A stretch of DNA of 64,000 nucleotides from Legionellales bacterium (GTDB taxonomy: Bacteria; Pseudomonadota; Gammaproteobacteria; JAHCLG01): assembly GCA_026125385.1 (NCBI GenBank), contig JAHCLG010000009.1:1-64000 (forward strand), read 5' to 3'. The notes below the pieces were generated by a model. It was not told the origin of the DNA. It searched no databases and worked only from the letters and a program-made list of their open reading frames with translations. The translations under genes and the position numbers were made by a program. Positions 18,380 to 26,647 of this stretch are shown here, in pieces; within the stretch, counting starts at the first letter, position 1, and each line of letters opens with the position of its first letter.

Positions 18380-18519
18380 ATCACCCCCTCCCCCTTGATA
18401 AAATTCTGCACAATTATGACAAAATAGGGTATAATCATCCTTTTAAACTGAGTTTTGTCATATACACGTCAAATATTGGCGAGTATGAACGAATTTCATT
18501 CAACCAGAAGAAAAATGCC

Positions 18520-19257
18520 ATGAATCAAACAAAACTTATTCTCATTGTCGATGATGAAGCCGCCATCCGCGAGATGATTTGCTTTAATCTCAGAATCGCA
18601 GGCTTTGATTGTATTGAAGCCGAAGACGAAGAAAGCACCATCAAAAAACTCAACGATCGCCAACCCGATTTAATTTTAATGGATTGGATGTTGCCCGGTA
18701 AAAGTGGGGTCGAAATTATTCGTCGTATTCGCAGTACCACGCCTTTTCAAGAAATTCCAATTATTATGCTATCGGCCAAAGCGGAAGAAGACAGTCGCGT
18801 GCGCGGCTTAAATTTTGGCGCCGATGATTATATGATTAAACCTTTTTCTCCAAGAGAATTACTTGCCCGTATTAAAGCGGTGCTCCGACGCGTCACTCCC
18901 GAAGATGAACAGGGTTTAATTCGCTTACCTGGGCTCTGTTTAAATACCACCAATCAAACGCTTTTAATTAATGAAGAACTGCTCAAACTAACCACAACTG
19001 AATATCGCTTATTATATTTTTTTATGATCCATCAAGACCGAATTTATACGCGTGCCCAAATTATTGATCATGTCTGGGGAACGAATTCCTATATTGATGA
19101 ACGCACGGTGGATGTGCAAATTCGTCGTTTACGTAACGTGATGAAAAAAAGTGGCGCACAAGATTTAATTCAAACGGTGCGTGGCAGTGGCTATCGGTTT
19201 TCAGTTAAAATTAAAAAATCGCAACAAAAACTCAATGAAGACAATAATGGATGCTAA
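18520..19257 (+). CDS. phoB: Phosphate-regulon response regulator PhoB
   Basis: A 245-aa OmpR-type regulator. The receiver domain (about residues 5-120) has acidic DD at 11-12, phospho-acceptor Asp55 in MDWMLPG, and the conserved Lys in MIKPFSPRE. The winged-helix DNA-binding domain (about 135-235) ends with VQIRRLRN and VRGSGYRF. It follows PhoB of E. coli closely over its whole length. It should activate phosphate-starvation genes after phosphorylation by the overlapping phoR product. No clear Pho box was recognised upstream. Confidence 0.9.
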   Translation: MNQTKLILIVDDEAAIREMICFNLRIAGFDCIEAEDEESTIKKLNDRQPDLILMDWMLPGKSGVEIIRRIRSTTPFQEIPIIMLSAKAEEDSRVRGLNFGADDYMIKPFSPRELLARIKAVLRRVTPEDEQGLIRLPGLCLNTTNQTLLINEELLKLTTTEYRLLYFFMIHQDRIYTRAQIIDHVWGTNSYIDERTVDVQIRRLRNVMKKSGAQDLIQTVRGSGYRFSVKIKKSQQKLNEDNNGC

Positions 19258-20245
19258 ATTATTTGCTAATTATTTACCTACTGCGATTATTATGGTCAAC
19301 CTCGATCATACCATCGACTGGTTTAATCGTGCTGCGCAAACGGCCTTATTGTTAAACGATAGTCATCAGCATCAGCCTATTGATCAGGTAATTCACGATG
19401 CAGCATTTAGCGAATATTTATCAGCCAACACTCCGATATCACACCAAAAAATTGAATTAGATGGAAAACTGCGTCCACCTGCAACTTTTTTACTCTCGAT
19501 TATTTTTTTAACCGATCAAAAAATTATTTATCTCGACAATATTTCGTCTTTTCAAAAATTAGAAAAAATGCGCAAAGAATTTGTCGCGAATGTTTCACAT
19601 GAATTGCGCACCCCACTGACTGTGATCCGAGGCTATTTAGAAGGATTAAGCCATCCAAATGTGCCCCTAAGTCCGACACTCTGGCAAGATATGATTGGCA
19701 AAATGCAAAAGCAAGCCATTCGCATGGAACAAATTGTCCAAGATTTATTATTATTATCGCGCATGGAAACCAATACCATGCAACCTGAATCCAGCACTGA
19801 AATTGATATGCCAGAATTATTACATTCTATTTTACAAGATGCGCTCGCCTTAAGTAATCAAAATCATCATGATATTAAATTACGCATTGATACGAGAAAA
19901 ACGATTTATGGATCGCGCATGGAATTACGCAGTGCTTTTTCTAATTTAGTGTTTAACGCTGTCAATTATACGCCGGCGCGTGGCAGTATTTTATTGCGTT
20001 GGTATGCCGATAACGAGGGTTTACATTTTAGTGTTACCGACACCGGCGTTGGCATTGATCCGCAACATTTACTGCATTTAACCGAACGTTTTTACCGCGC
20101 GGAAAATGAACGCACCAATGCTCGCGGCGGTACGGGTCTTGGACTTGCGATCGTAAAACACGTTTTACTCAGGCATAACGCCAAACTTCATATTGAAAGC
20201 ACACCCAAGGTAGGTAGCACGTTTCGCTGCGATTTTCCGCGGTAA
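19235..20245 (+). CDS. phoR: PhoR-like sensor histidine kinase without membrane anchor
   Basis: About 336 aa from the ATG at 19235; an ATG at 19247 is also possible, and both overlap phoB. A PAS domain (ANYLPTAIIMVNLDHTIDWFN) starts almost at the N-terminus. It is followed by the HisKA phospho-acceptor FVANVSHELRTPLT, the N box (NLVFNAVNYTPARG), and G boxes VTDTGVGID and GGTGLGLAIVKH. All kinase motifs are intact. E. coli PhoR begins with two membrane helices; none is present here and none can be added, because the region upstream is phoB. The kinase may be cytoplasmic or tethered by partners. Confidence 0.85.
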   Translation: MKTIMDAKLFANYLPTAIIMVNLDHTIDWFNRAAQTALLLNDSHQHQPIDQVIHDAAFSEYLSANTPISHQKIELDGKLRPPATFLLSIIFLTDQKIIYLDNISSFQKLEKMRKEFVANVSHELRTPLTVIRGYLEGLSHPNVPLSPTLWQDMIGKMQKQAIRMEQIVQDLLLLSRMETNTMQPESSTEIDMPELLHSILQDALALSNQNHHDIKLRIDTRKTIYGSRMELRSAFSNLVFNAVNYTPARGSILLRWYADNEGLHFSVTDTGVGIDPQHLLHLTERFYRAENERTNARGGTGLGLAIVKHVLLRHNAKLHIESTPKVGSTFRCDFPR

Positions 20246-20604
20246 TATTCGCCAGCGCTCGTGAAAAAATCCATGAGATAGGTTAAATTCTTTATGCTTG
20301 ACGTTTAAAGTTTAGTGGTTGAGCTAAAGCTACAGAAGCATATATTCATTCTATACCGCTCGCCAATGAAGATGCGGGGAGTCGGAGATTAAGTCGCAGG
20401 CCTTAGGTAATAAGTGCGTTCGCTAAGCTTTCGCAAAAAAAGAGGAAAAATAGGTATTTATTAAGATAAATCACTTCGACAATCAGTGAAAATCTCTAAC
20501 TCTAGATTTTGTCTTCAGCTGCCTCTTGAAGTGCGTTGGGTATATGTCGTCTTCATTTTAAATGTTATACTCGCGCTTTTGCAATTAATTGGTCATTTAA
20601 AATT
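20246..20604. other. Intergenic region before ttcA
   Basis: No gene is seen. An extended -10-like TGTTATACT ends at 20571, 33 bases before the ttcA ATG, but no good -35 is spaced with it. Confidence 0.35.
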
Positions 20605-21438
20605 ATGTTTACCCATTCAACCATTGAAAAAAAATTACTTCATTATACCGGCAAGGCCATTCATGATTATAAAATGATTCAACACGGTGATCGGGTCATG
20701 GTGTGTTTATCGGGTGGGAAAGATTCTTTTACGCTACTTTGCCTGCTCTATCTATTGCAATTACGCGCAAAAGTTAAATTTGAATTACACGCATTTACCT
20801 TAGATCAAAGTCAACCCGGCTGGGACGACAGCCAATTACGGGCGTGGTTTACTCAGCATCGTATTCCTTTTACCATTTTAACCCGCGATACCTATTCCAT
20901 CGTCAAAGAAAAAATCCCTGAGGGTAAAACATTTTGCTCACTCTGCTCACGTTTACGGCGCGGGATTATTTATCGTTACGCCAAAGAACATGGGTTTAAT
21001 AAAATAGCGCTGGGACATCATCGCGATGATTTAATTCAAACCGTATTAATGTCGATATTCTATTCTGGCGAAATTCGCTCGATGCCGCCCAAACTCTTAA
21101 CCGACGATAAACGCCACATTGTGATCCGCCCTTTAAGTTATTGCCAAGAAAAAGATATTATTGTCTATGCCAAGGAACAACAATTTCCGATTATTCCCTG
21201 CAATTTATGTGGCTCGCAAACGAATTTAGCGCGTCAACGCATCGCTAATTTATTGCAACAACTCGCTAAAGACAATCCCAAAATTCCTAGCAATATGTTA
21301 CACGCGCTGCAAAGCGTGAAGCCAAGTCAATTAATGGATCGCAATTTATTTGATTTTGCTGGCTTAGAGGACATGCTAACCACAGAAAATCAATCCACAG
21401 TCGATGAGGTAGAAAATTGCGTTTATGATTGGGAATAG
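20605..21438 (+). CDS. ttcA: tRNA 2-thiocytidine biosynthesis protein TtcA
   Basis: About 277 aa from the ATG at 20605, where similarity to TtcA begins ([19 protein letters not shown]). TtcA thiolates cytidine 32 of certain tRNAs, using ATP and an Fe-S cluster. The PP-loop [12 protein letters not shown] and the paired cysteine motifs [10 protein letters not shown] and CNLCGSQ are intact, with [10 protein letters not shown] between them. It lies 59 bases before bamE. It is slightly shorter than the E. coli protein (311 aa), mostly at the C-terminus. Confidence 0.92.
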   Translation: MFTHSTIEKKLLHYTGKAIHDYKMIQHGDRVMVCLSGGKDSFTLLCLLYLLQLRAKVKFELHAFTLDQSQPGWDDSQLRAWFTQHRIPFTILTRDTYSIVKEKIPEGKTFCSLCSRLRRGIIYRYAKEHGFNKIALGHHRDDLIQTVLMSIFYSGEIRSMPPKLLTDDKRHIVIRPLSYCQEKDIIVYAKEQQFPIIPCNLCGSQTNLARQRIANLLQQLAKDNPKIPSNMLHALQSVKPSQLMDRNLFDFAGLEDMLTTENQSTVDEVENCVYDWE

Positions 21439-21497
21439 CTTCACAAACCCTTAGCACTTCGTTATCATGACGTCCAGTATCAGCAAAGGATAGACGA

Positions 21498-21824
21498 ATG
21501 AAGAGATTAACTCGCGTTATTATCAGTGGCCTAGCCGCCCTATTATTAAGCGGCTGTAAACCACTGTTATCGCAAATTCATTTAGTAAACATTCAACAAG
21601 GTAATGTCATTACCCCACAAATGGTGCCACAACTTCACCGTGGAATGACTAAAGCACAAGTCGAAGAGATTATGGGAACTCCCGTATTAAATAATACCTT
21701 CCGTCCCAATCGCTGGGATTATGTGTATACGGTGGATAATGTTGGCCAACCTAAATTTGAAAAACGGGTTACTATTGTGTTTGACCAAGCTTCGCGGGTA
21801 AGCCAAATTATTGTCACCAACTAA
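21498..21824 (+). CDS. bamE: Outer membrane assembly lipoprotein BamE
   Basis: A 108-aa lipoprotein with signal peptide and lipobox (LLLSGC, Cys20). The SmpA/OmlA domain follows: VTPQMVPQLHRGMTKAQV-type sequence, VEEIMGTPVLNNTF, then RWDYVYTV. BamE is the small lipoprotein of the BAM complex that inserts beta-barrel proteins. It faces ratB-ratA convergently, as in other gammaproteobacteria. Confidence 0.9.
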   Translation: MKRLTRVIISGLAALLLSGCKPLLSQIHLVNIQQGNVITPQMVPQLHRGMTKAQVEEIMGTPVLNNTFRPNRWDYVYTVDNVGQPKFEKRVTIVFDQASRVSQIIVTN

Positions 21825-21926
21825 GGCATATTACCAATTCACTCGGTCAGACGGAGTTCGTTGTTTTTGAGCAATAGGATACAATTTATCCAAACTCAAT
21901 GAGCAGGCTCTTAATGCTTATTGTCG

Positions 21927-22196
21927 CTATTTTCGCGCACGCACGCGCCGCGCCTGTTTCGGATCGATAAGCAAGGGTCGATAAATTTCTATGCGATCGC
22001 CTGATTGTAAGACGTGATTTAAATTAATTTTTTTGCTAAAAATACCCACACACAGTGTGGCAAGGCTTAATTCTGGAAAACGCTCTATTATCCCCGATTG
22101 AATAATGGCTTCCTCGGCAGTAGTACCTGCTGGAATTTTCAGCCCTATAAATTCTTGACGCTCGACATTATCGTAAACAATTTCGATGTTAATCAT
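21927..22196 (-). CDS. ratB: RnfH/RatB family ubiquitin-fold protein
   Basis: About 89 aa from the ATG at 22196, inside the end of ratA (8-base overlap). The beta-grasp fold signature is clear: INIEIVYDNVERQEFIGLKI, then VGIFSKKINLNHVLQSGDRI and EIYRPLLIDPKQARRVRA. It is the partner gene of ratA in the conserved ratA-ratB operon. The biochemical role of the family is not settled. Confidence 0.88.
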   Translation of the reverse strand: MINIEIVYDNVERQEFIGLKIPAGTTAEEAIIQSGIIERFPELSLATLCVGIFSKKINLNHVLQSGDRIEIYRPLLIDPKQARRVRARK

Positions 22197-22638
22197 GGGT
22201 TTCTCGTTTACCATAGACTTCGATAGCCCGTTTGCGAAAAGAATCCACCAGCGTATTAGCCACTTGTTGGAATAACGGACCAAACGCCAAGCTAATTAAT
22301 TTTCCCGCAAATTCAAATTCTAAATTCAATGACACTCGACACGTCTTTTCATTCAGCGCATCAAAAAGCCAATAACCTTCTAAGCGTTTAAATGGCCCTG
22401 AGATTAATTTGACTTGGATCATTTTATGCCGTTGCATGCGATTACATGTGGTAAAACATTTACTGATCCCACCCCGGGCAAAACACAAACTGGCTTGAAT
22501 TTCATGTTCGTTATGAGAATGAAGGGTGCTAGATTGACACCATGGGATAAATTGCGGATAGGCTTCGATATCATTTACGAGATCGAACATTTCCGCACAG
22601 GTATAGGGAACAATGGCTTGACGACTGATTTCTGGCAT
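22189..22638 (-). CDS. ratA: RatA/START-domain toxin-like protein (CoqZ family)
   Basis: A 149-aa coenzyme Q-binding/START-fold protein. I set the start at MPEISRQAIVPYTCAEMFDL, where alignment to E. coli RatA begins; no ribosome binding site is obvious there and the frame is open further upstream. The motifs VNDIEAYPQFIPWC and FEFAGKLISLAFGPLFQQVA are typical. RatA has been described as an inhibitor of 70S ribosome assembly, and relatives act as ubiquinone chaperones. It is divergent from smpB. Confidence 0.9.
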   Translation of the reverse strand: MPEISRQAIVPYTCAEMFDLVNDIEAYPQFIPWCQSSTLHSHNEHEIQASLCFARGGISKCFTTCNRMQRHKMIQVKLISGPFKRLEGYWLFDALNEKTCRVSLNLEFEFAGKLISLAFGPLFQQVANTLVDSFRKRAIEVYGKRETHD

Positions 22639-22728
22639 AACGCGCGCATTGTCGATGATTTTTTCCTTGAAAACAAGAAAAAATTTATTTCGCATCTTTA
22701 AGCCTAATCGGTATATAATTCGTGCGCT

Positions 22729-23208
22729 ATGAGTAAACATAAATTCACCCCAGATGACAATAAAACTATCGCGCTCAATAAAAAAGCGCGTCACGATTAT
22801 TTTATTGAACAACAATTTGAAGCAGGCGTGGTATTACGCGGCTGGGAAGTGAAAAGTTTGCGCGCAGGCCGCGTGCAACTCACCGACAGTTACGTGTTAA
22901 TTCGCGACGGTGAATTGTGGCTGCTTGGCTCGCACATCACCCCGCTTAACTCCGCCTCCACCCACGTCGAAACCGATCCCACGCGCACCCGCAAATTATT
23001 ATTGCAACGGGCTGAAATCGATAAACTTATTGGCGCTGTCGAACGTAAAGGCTATACGTTGCTGGTGTTATCGTTATATTGGAAAAAGCAACAAGTCAAA
23101 GCAAATATTGCCCTGGCTAAAGGTAAAAAACTTTACGATAAACGCGCCACCGAAAAAGAACGCGATTGGAATCGCGATAAAGAGCGTTTAATGCGGAGTC
23201 GGTATTAA
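22729..23208 (+). CDS. smpB: SsrA-binding protein SmpB
   Basis: A 159-aa protein of normal length that delivers tmRNA to stalled ribosomes. [49 protein letters not shown] and a basic tail ([16 protein letters not shown]) are characteristic. A TATAAT at 22714-22719 lies only nine bases before the ATG, so a transcript from it would be nearly leaderless. The ssrA gene lies about 660 bases downstream. Confidence 0.95.
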   Translation: MSKHKFTPDDNKTIALNKKARHDYFIEQQFEAGVVLRGWEVKSLRAGRVQLTDSYVLIRDGELWLLGSHITPLNSASTHVETDPTRTRKLLLQRAEIDKLIGAVERKGYTLLVLSLYWKKQQVKANIALAKGKKLYDKRATEKERDWNRDKERLMRSRY

Positions 23209-23216
23209 ATTCTAGG

Positions 23217-23735
23217 CTAATTTTGAAATTTATTTCTTTTTCCTTCAGCGGATTTGTAATCATCATCAGTTTGTTCAGAGGATTGATTTGATGAACCCAT
23301 ATGCTCAGCATTTACCACTTCTATTGTATTAACAGATTCAATGCTATTATCTTCATCATTATTCAGACTACTCATTGTGTTTATTTGAGGTGTAGTATTC
23401 GACCCAATATATATTGGATTAATAGGCGGAGAAGAATTGAACTGCGAAATTAAATGTTGGCGAGTTGGGAGATCGTTTGAAGTAGCATGTATATAATTTA
23501 AGTTTCTTAGTATAGTTAGAGCATAGGATAGATAATCTTGTTCTAGTGTAGCAAAACCTATTGGGTCTAGCCGAGATATAGTATCCAGATCATTATTTGG
23601 TAAGTCATTACTATACTGAGGAAAATTTAACCGAGCGAACAAAACTGAATGAGTATCTGTTTGGTTATCTGTTTGGTTATCTGTTTGGTTATCTGTTTGG
23701 TTATCTGTTTGGTTATTATGAGTATTATTAGACAT
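23217..23735 (-). CDS. Hypothetical protein with N-terminal TDNQ repeats
   Basis: A 172-aa acidic, Asn/Ser-rich protein without a recognised domain. Residues about 8-27 are five tandem TDNQ units, encoded by a 12-base tandem repeat. The rest is low-complexity with few hydrophobic residues. AGGA lies about nine bases before the ATG. It sits between smpB and ssrA, where most relatives have nothing, and so looks like a late insertion. It may be a secreted protein or a decaying reading frame. Confidence 0.45.
   Translation of the reverse strand: MSNNTHNNQTDNQTDNQTDNQTDNQTDTHSVLFARLNFPQYSNDLPNNDLDTISRLDPIGFATLEQDYLSYALTILRNLNYIHATSNDLPTRQHLISQFNSSPPINPIYIGSNTTPQINTMSSLNNDEDNSIESVNTIEVVNAEHMGSSNQSSEQTDDDYKSAEGKRNKFQN
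23654..23713. repeat. 12-bp tandem repeat, five perfect copies
   Basis: TATCTGTTTGGT is repeated five times without a mismatch. It lies in the coding frame of the small minus-strand gene and encodes TDNQ units, so gain or loss of copies would keep the frame. It is likely to vary between strains. Confidence 0.9.
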
Positions 23736-23837
23736 TACAAGGTTCCTATTTGTTATTATTGATTAAATATTCAACTCAATTCATGCTGAAGTATACCCGA
23801 CATTGCACAGAAAAAAAATACCTTTCTCCCAAAATTA

Positions 23838-23846
23838 TGATATACT
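23838..23846 (+). promoter_or_regulatory. Extended -10 element of ssrA
   Basis: TGATATACT, an extended -10 (TGnTATACT), lies about 20 bases before the mature 5' end of tmRNA. No good -35 is correctly spaced, as is common for extended -10 promoters. Confidence 0.5.
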
Positions 23847-23866
23847 TCTCTGCTAAACTTGAATAT

Positions 23867-24280
23867 GGGGGCGATTTGGCTTCGACGCGGATTGCAAAAC
23901 CCAAGGTGCATGTCGAGGATGTAACTTCCCTCGTAAAACCAGTTACAAATTTATAGTTGCAAACGATGTAAACTATGATGACGCACAAGGAGAAGTTGCT
24001 CTAGCTGCCTAATCGCAGTCGGAGTTAACCACTCTTTCTGGCCGACAAAAAAGGCCCGTCCCTTTGCCTACACTTGTTTGTGGGTGTAAAGCAGGGGTCA
24101 TTTCTCACAAACTCGCTTGATTGGTTGTCTTGCCCAATTAAGTTAAACCTTTAAGACTCGTAACCATTCATCTCTGCCCATCGAGAACAGTGGTTATTAA
24201 AAGCAATTGATAGGGACAAACATGTAGATCTGCGGGCGGAGGGTTTGCGGACGCGGGTTCAACTCCCGCCGCCTCCACCA
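23867..24280 (+). ncRNA. ssrA: Transfer-messenger RNA (tmRNA)
   Basis: A 414-nt one-piece tmRNA. The 5' end GGGGGCGATTTGGCTTCGAC pairs with the 3' acceptor end, which closes with a T-loop (GGTTCAACTCCCGCC) and GCCTCCACCA, including an encoded CCA. The resume codon is GCA at 23959 and the reading frame ends with TAA at 24010. The tag peptide is ANDVNYDDAQGEVALAA, with the usual ALAA end recognised by ClpXP. Together with SmpB and the SspB encoded at 39.2 kb, it forms the trans-translation and tag-degradation pathway. Confidence 0.96.
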
Positions 24281-24320
24281 TTTGAACTTCCAATGAAATC
24301 CCAAAATGTCCAAAACCCCT

Positions 24321-24464
24321 TAGAGCCTGTTCAAAATCTCCAAGCTTGAGTCAGAAAGTGTCGATTTTTGAGCACCGGAGCACGCAGTTTACACGAAGTA
24401 AATGAGCAGCGGAGCACAAAAAATCAGCAAGATACGGCCAGCAGAGTAGAATTGTCAACATGCC
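24321..24464. repeat. MITE-like repeat with degenerate inverted ends
   Basis: It begins TAGAGCCTGTTCAAAATCTC and ends AGAATTGTCAACATGCCC, an imperfect reverse complement of the start. In between is TGTCGATTTTTGAGCACCGG and a GAGCAGCGGAGCACAAAAAA segment. The left part recurs at 12341-12394. It encodes nothing and lies between ssrA and the phosphoesterase gene. Confidence 0.55.
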
Positions 24465-24476
24465 CTAACTGGATTT

Positions 24477-25283
24477 TTAAATGTTTATTAACTCCTGCAG
24501 CCCTGGCTGATAATATTCAGCGTTACCAGCTTTAACGAGTAAATTAACTAATGGCTGATAATGCGCAGCACTATGTGTGTGACCACACAAGACTAAAAAC
24601 TCTACTGCAGGATTATCCTTAGCTACTCGCAGCAACAAATCTCCCATAACTTTTGATCCAAAATAAGGAAGCCAATTAGCATCACTAACTTTTCCTTGAT
24701 GCAAACAAGTTTCTTTAAATGGTGGCACATGAGTTAACACGATAATATTTTTTGGGTGCTGCTTGAGTGCCAATAATAAATTTTCTTGTAATTGCAATGC
24801 ATCCCTCTCTGCAAGCTGCTGCATTTTATTAAGCAACTGAAATTTCCCAATAATTTTAGCCTGAAATAAATCAGCGATTAAATGGCTATCATTTAATACT
24901 ATTCTGCTATTGGCATAATCACCATAACGCGCATCAGCCCAACCGTCATGACCCACTAGTATTATATTCGTGGTTAATACTTGCATGCCAACTGCGGGTA
25001 ACCAATAGAGTAATTTTTCTGCCTGTGTCAGCTCTACCATCTCTTGACGCACTTCATCTACTTGGCCGTGATAATAATCGTGATTGCCTAATACAAAATA
25101 GATTGGTTTATTGAGCGCAACACTCATCTCTTTGAGTAGAAAACTTATAGAGGGTGCTTCAGCAATATCACCACTGATCAATACAGCATCACTATCTTCA
25201 TGAGTAATTGTCAAATAAAAATTATTCCTTTTTTGCTTATCCAAAAAATTGAGATGAATGTCTGTTAACCAAGTTAGTTTCAT
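24477..25283 (-). CDS. Calcineurin-like metallophosphoesterase
   Basis: A 268-aa cytoplasmic protein with every metal-binding motif of the family in order: LTDIHLNF (Asp8, His10), SGDIAEA, VLGNHDYY, LTHVPPF and CGHTHSA. Such enzymes hydrolyse phosphomonoesters or diesters of nucleotides, nucleic acids or proteins. Its start overlaps the stop of the nucleotidyltransferase gene by four bases, making it the third gene of a tightly packed operon (HTH - nucleotidyltransferase - phosphoesterase). It could reverse or complete a modification made by its partner, but no substrate can be read. Confidence 0.85.
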   Translation of the reverse strand: MKLTWLTDIHLNFLDKQKRNNFYLTITHEDSDAVLISGDIAEAPSISFLLKEMSVALNKPIYFVLGNHDYYHGQVDEVRQEMVELTQAEKLLYWLPAVGMQVLTTNIILVGHDGWADARYGDYANSRIVLNDSHLIADLFQAKIIGKFQLLNKMQQLAERDALQLQENLLLALKQHPKNIIVLTHVPPFKETCLHQGKVSDANWLPYFGSKVMGDLLLRVAKDNPAVEFLVLCGHTHSAAHYQPLVNLLVKAGNAEYYQPGLQELINI

Positions 25284-25996
25284 TTGTGCTCTTTAATGAT
25301 ATCTTTAAGTTTCTGTTCGAGTATTTCAATTCGTGAATCCGCTAAACCACCATATTGTACAAAATGCCCTGGAATTGCCCCATGAAATGCACGATTATCA
25401 CTGATCTCGCTCAATATCATAATTAAATAATTTTTTAACTTTTCATCAGAAGCGAGAATCTCATCTACTATTTCAGTGCGTCCATCTAAAATGGAAATAA
25501 TATCCTCAAAATCATGGCTAGCATAAAAATCCATTTTTCCTCTTGTTTTAAAGGCTTCAAACTTAGTTGCAAGAAAATAAGGTGCAGTAATGATCCTTAT
25601 AGTCATATTGCCTGTCAAATGATGAATAGCTGATGCCGTGATTGCTTCTTTATACCACTGATTGCCAAATCCCAAAATTTTTTCATCTGTCGGCATTATA
25701 TCCAAAATTAGTTCATCGTAAAACCAACGGCATATCACATCTTCCATTAAAGATTTTTTAAATCCCCTCGAAGTTAATTTCTTTTCTAATTGATGATACT
25801 GACTTAAAGAAATAACATCCACGATACAATCTACGTCTATTGTATATCGAACATCAGGAACTGCTTTATCGGTGATTAAAAGACCCGTAGTACAACCTCC
25901 TACAAAAACGACTTCTTTACATATTTCACCTAGTCTTATTGCTATAAGTTCGAGGGTTTTAATATTAGAAGATATAGCAGATGATTTATTTTGCAT
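25280..25996 (-). CDS. Nucleotidyltransferase-fold protein (AbiEii-like)
   Basis: A 238-aa protein with the DNA polymerase-beta-like nucleotidyltransferase signature: VFVGGCTTGLL (Gly33-Gly34) and YTIDVDCIVD, giving Asp54 and Asp56 as metal ligands. A third acidic strand is LILDIMPTDE. AbiEii toxins and related MNT enzymes transfer nucleotides to tRNA ends or partner proteins. It overlaps the HTH gene upstream by 11 bases and the phosphoesterase downstream by four, which suggests one functional unit. A toxin-antitoxin or defence role is an inference. Confidence 0.75.
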   Translation of the reverse strand: MQNKSSAISSNIKTLELIAIRLGEICKEVVFVGGCTTGLLITDKAVPDVRYTIDVDCIVDVISLSQYHQLEKKLTSRGFKKSLMEDVICRWFYDELILDIMPTDEKILGFGNQWYKEAITASAIHHLTGNMTIRIITAPYFLATKFEAFKTRGKMDFYASHDFEDIISILDGRTEIVDEILASDEKLKNYLIMILSEISDNRAFHGAIPGHFVQYGGLADSRIEILEQKLKDIIKEHK

Positions 25997-26513
25997 GTGC
26001 CAATTTTTCCTTTAAAAGTACGGTAGCTAAATTACGTTCTCGTGCTCGTCCTGCTCTAATAGCATCGACTAAAACTAACAATTCATAAAAAGATTGATCT
26101 GGATGTTCTCGAATTGCTTTTGTTACTGCTGGATGGATAGGCTTGAGCGCTACACCTCTGTGTTCTCCTAGTGGATCAGGCCACACGGGAATTGGATCAT
26201 TTCCCAACACAATTTTACCTTGAAATATTGGAGCAGCGACTGCTGTGGGAGTACCTCGCGTATATTCTCCTAGTTTTCCTGGAAAGAAAAATTTAATACC
26301 GCTAATTAAAAATTCTTCCGCTGCATTGATATTTGGAAAAAGCTGTCCTTGTTTATTTTTTCTTAATAAGCTCGCTTCTTCTAACCGCTTAATACCGCCG
26401 TTTATTTCCGACAAACTAATACTTAATGCTTCAGCCAATTGGCGCTGTGACCAATGAACGTCTGGATTGGCCAAAAGTTTTATGAATACCACACAGTCTT
26501 GGGGTTTAAGCAT
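25986..26513 (-). CDS. Winged-helix DNA-binding protein, probable operon regulator/antitoxin
   Basis: A 175-aa protein with an N-terminal helix-turn-helix (WSQRQLAEALSISLSEINGGIKRLEEASLL, about residues 21-50) and a C-terminal region with no recognised catalytic motif (PTAVAAPIF, VWPDPLGEHRG, HPAVTKAI). Genes of this kind are often found just before an AbiEii-type nucleotidyltransferase and are thought to be antitoxins. Palindromes upstream (26563-26603) are likely operator sites. It is the first gene of the three-gene operon. Confidence 0.65.
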   Translation of the reverse strand: MLKPQDCVVFIKLLANPDVHWSQRQLAEALSISLSEINGGIKRLEEASLLRKNKQGQLFPNINAAEEFLISGIKFFFPGKLGEYTRGTPTAVAAPIFQGKIVLGNDPIPVWPDPLGEHRGVALKPIHPAVTKAIREHPDQSFYELLVLVDAIRAGRARERNLATVLLKEKLAHAK

Positions 26514-26562
26514 AATACGGTACCTCTATAATATTAACTTAAGCTTAGCACAATTGATCTAA

Positions 26563-26603
26563 GTTCGCGAACACAGAACGTTCTCAATTTGCGAACCGCG
26601 AAC
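26563..26603. promoter_or_regulatory. Palindrome cluster upstream of HTH-NTase-phosphoesterase operon
   Basis: GTTCGCGAAC (26563-26572) and AGAACGTTCT (26575-26584) are perfect palindromes, followed by the direct repeat GCGAAC-CGCGAAC (26591-26603). GAAC half-sites recur throughout. The cluster starts 50 bases before the HTH gene and suits binding of its product; this is inferred. Confidence 0.5.
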
Positions 26604-26647
26604 GATTTACATAGGAACACTTCTATTATAAAGATGTAACAAATTGA

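Noticed and set aside
23654-23713. Direct repeats as a CRISPR or origin iterons
   Set aside because: The units are contiguous, with no spacer, and lie in a coding frame; no dnaA boxes or replication gene are nearby.
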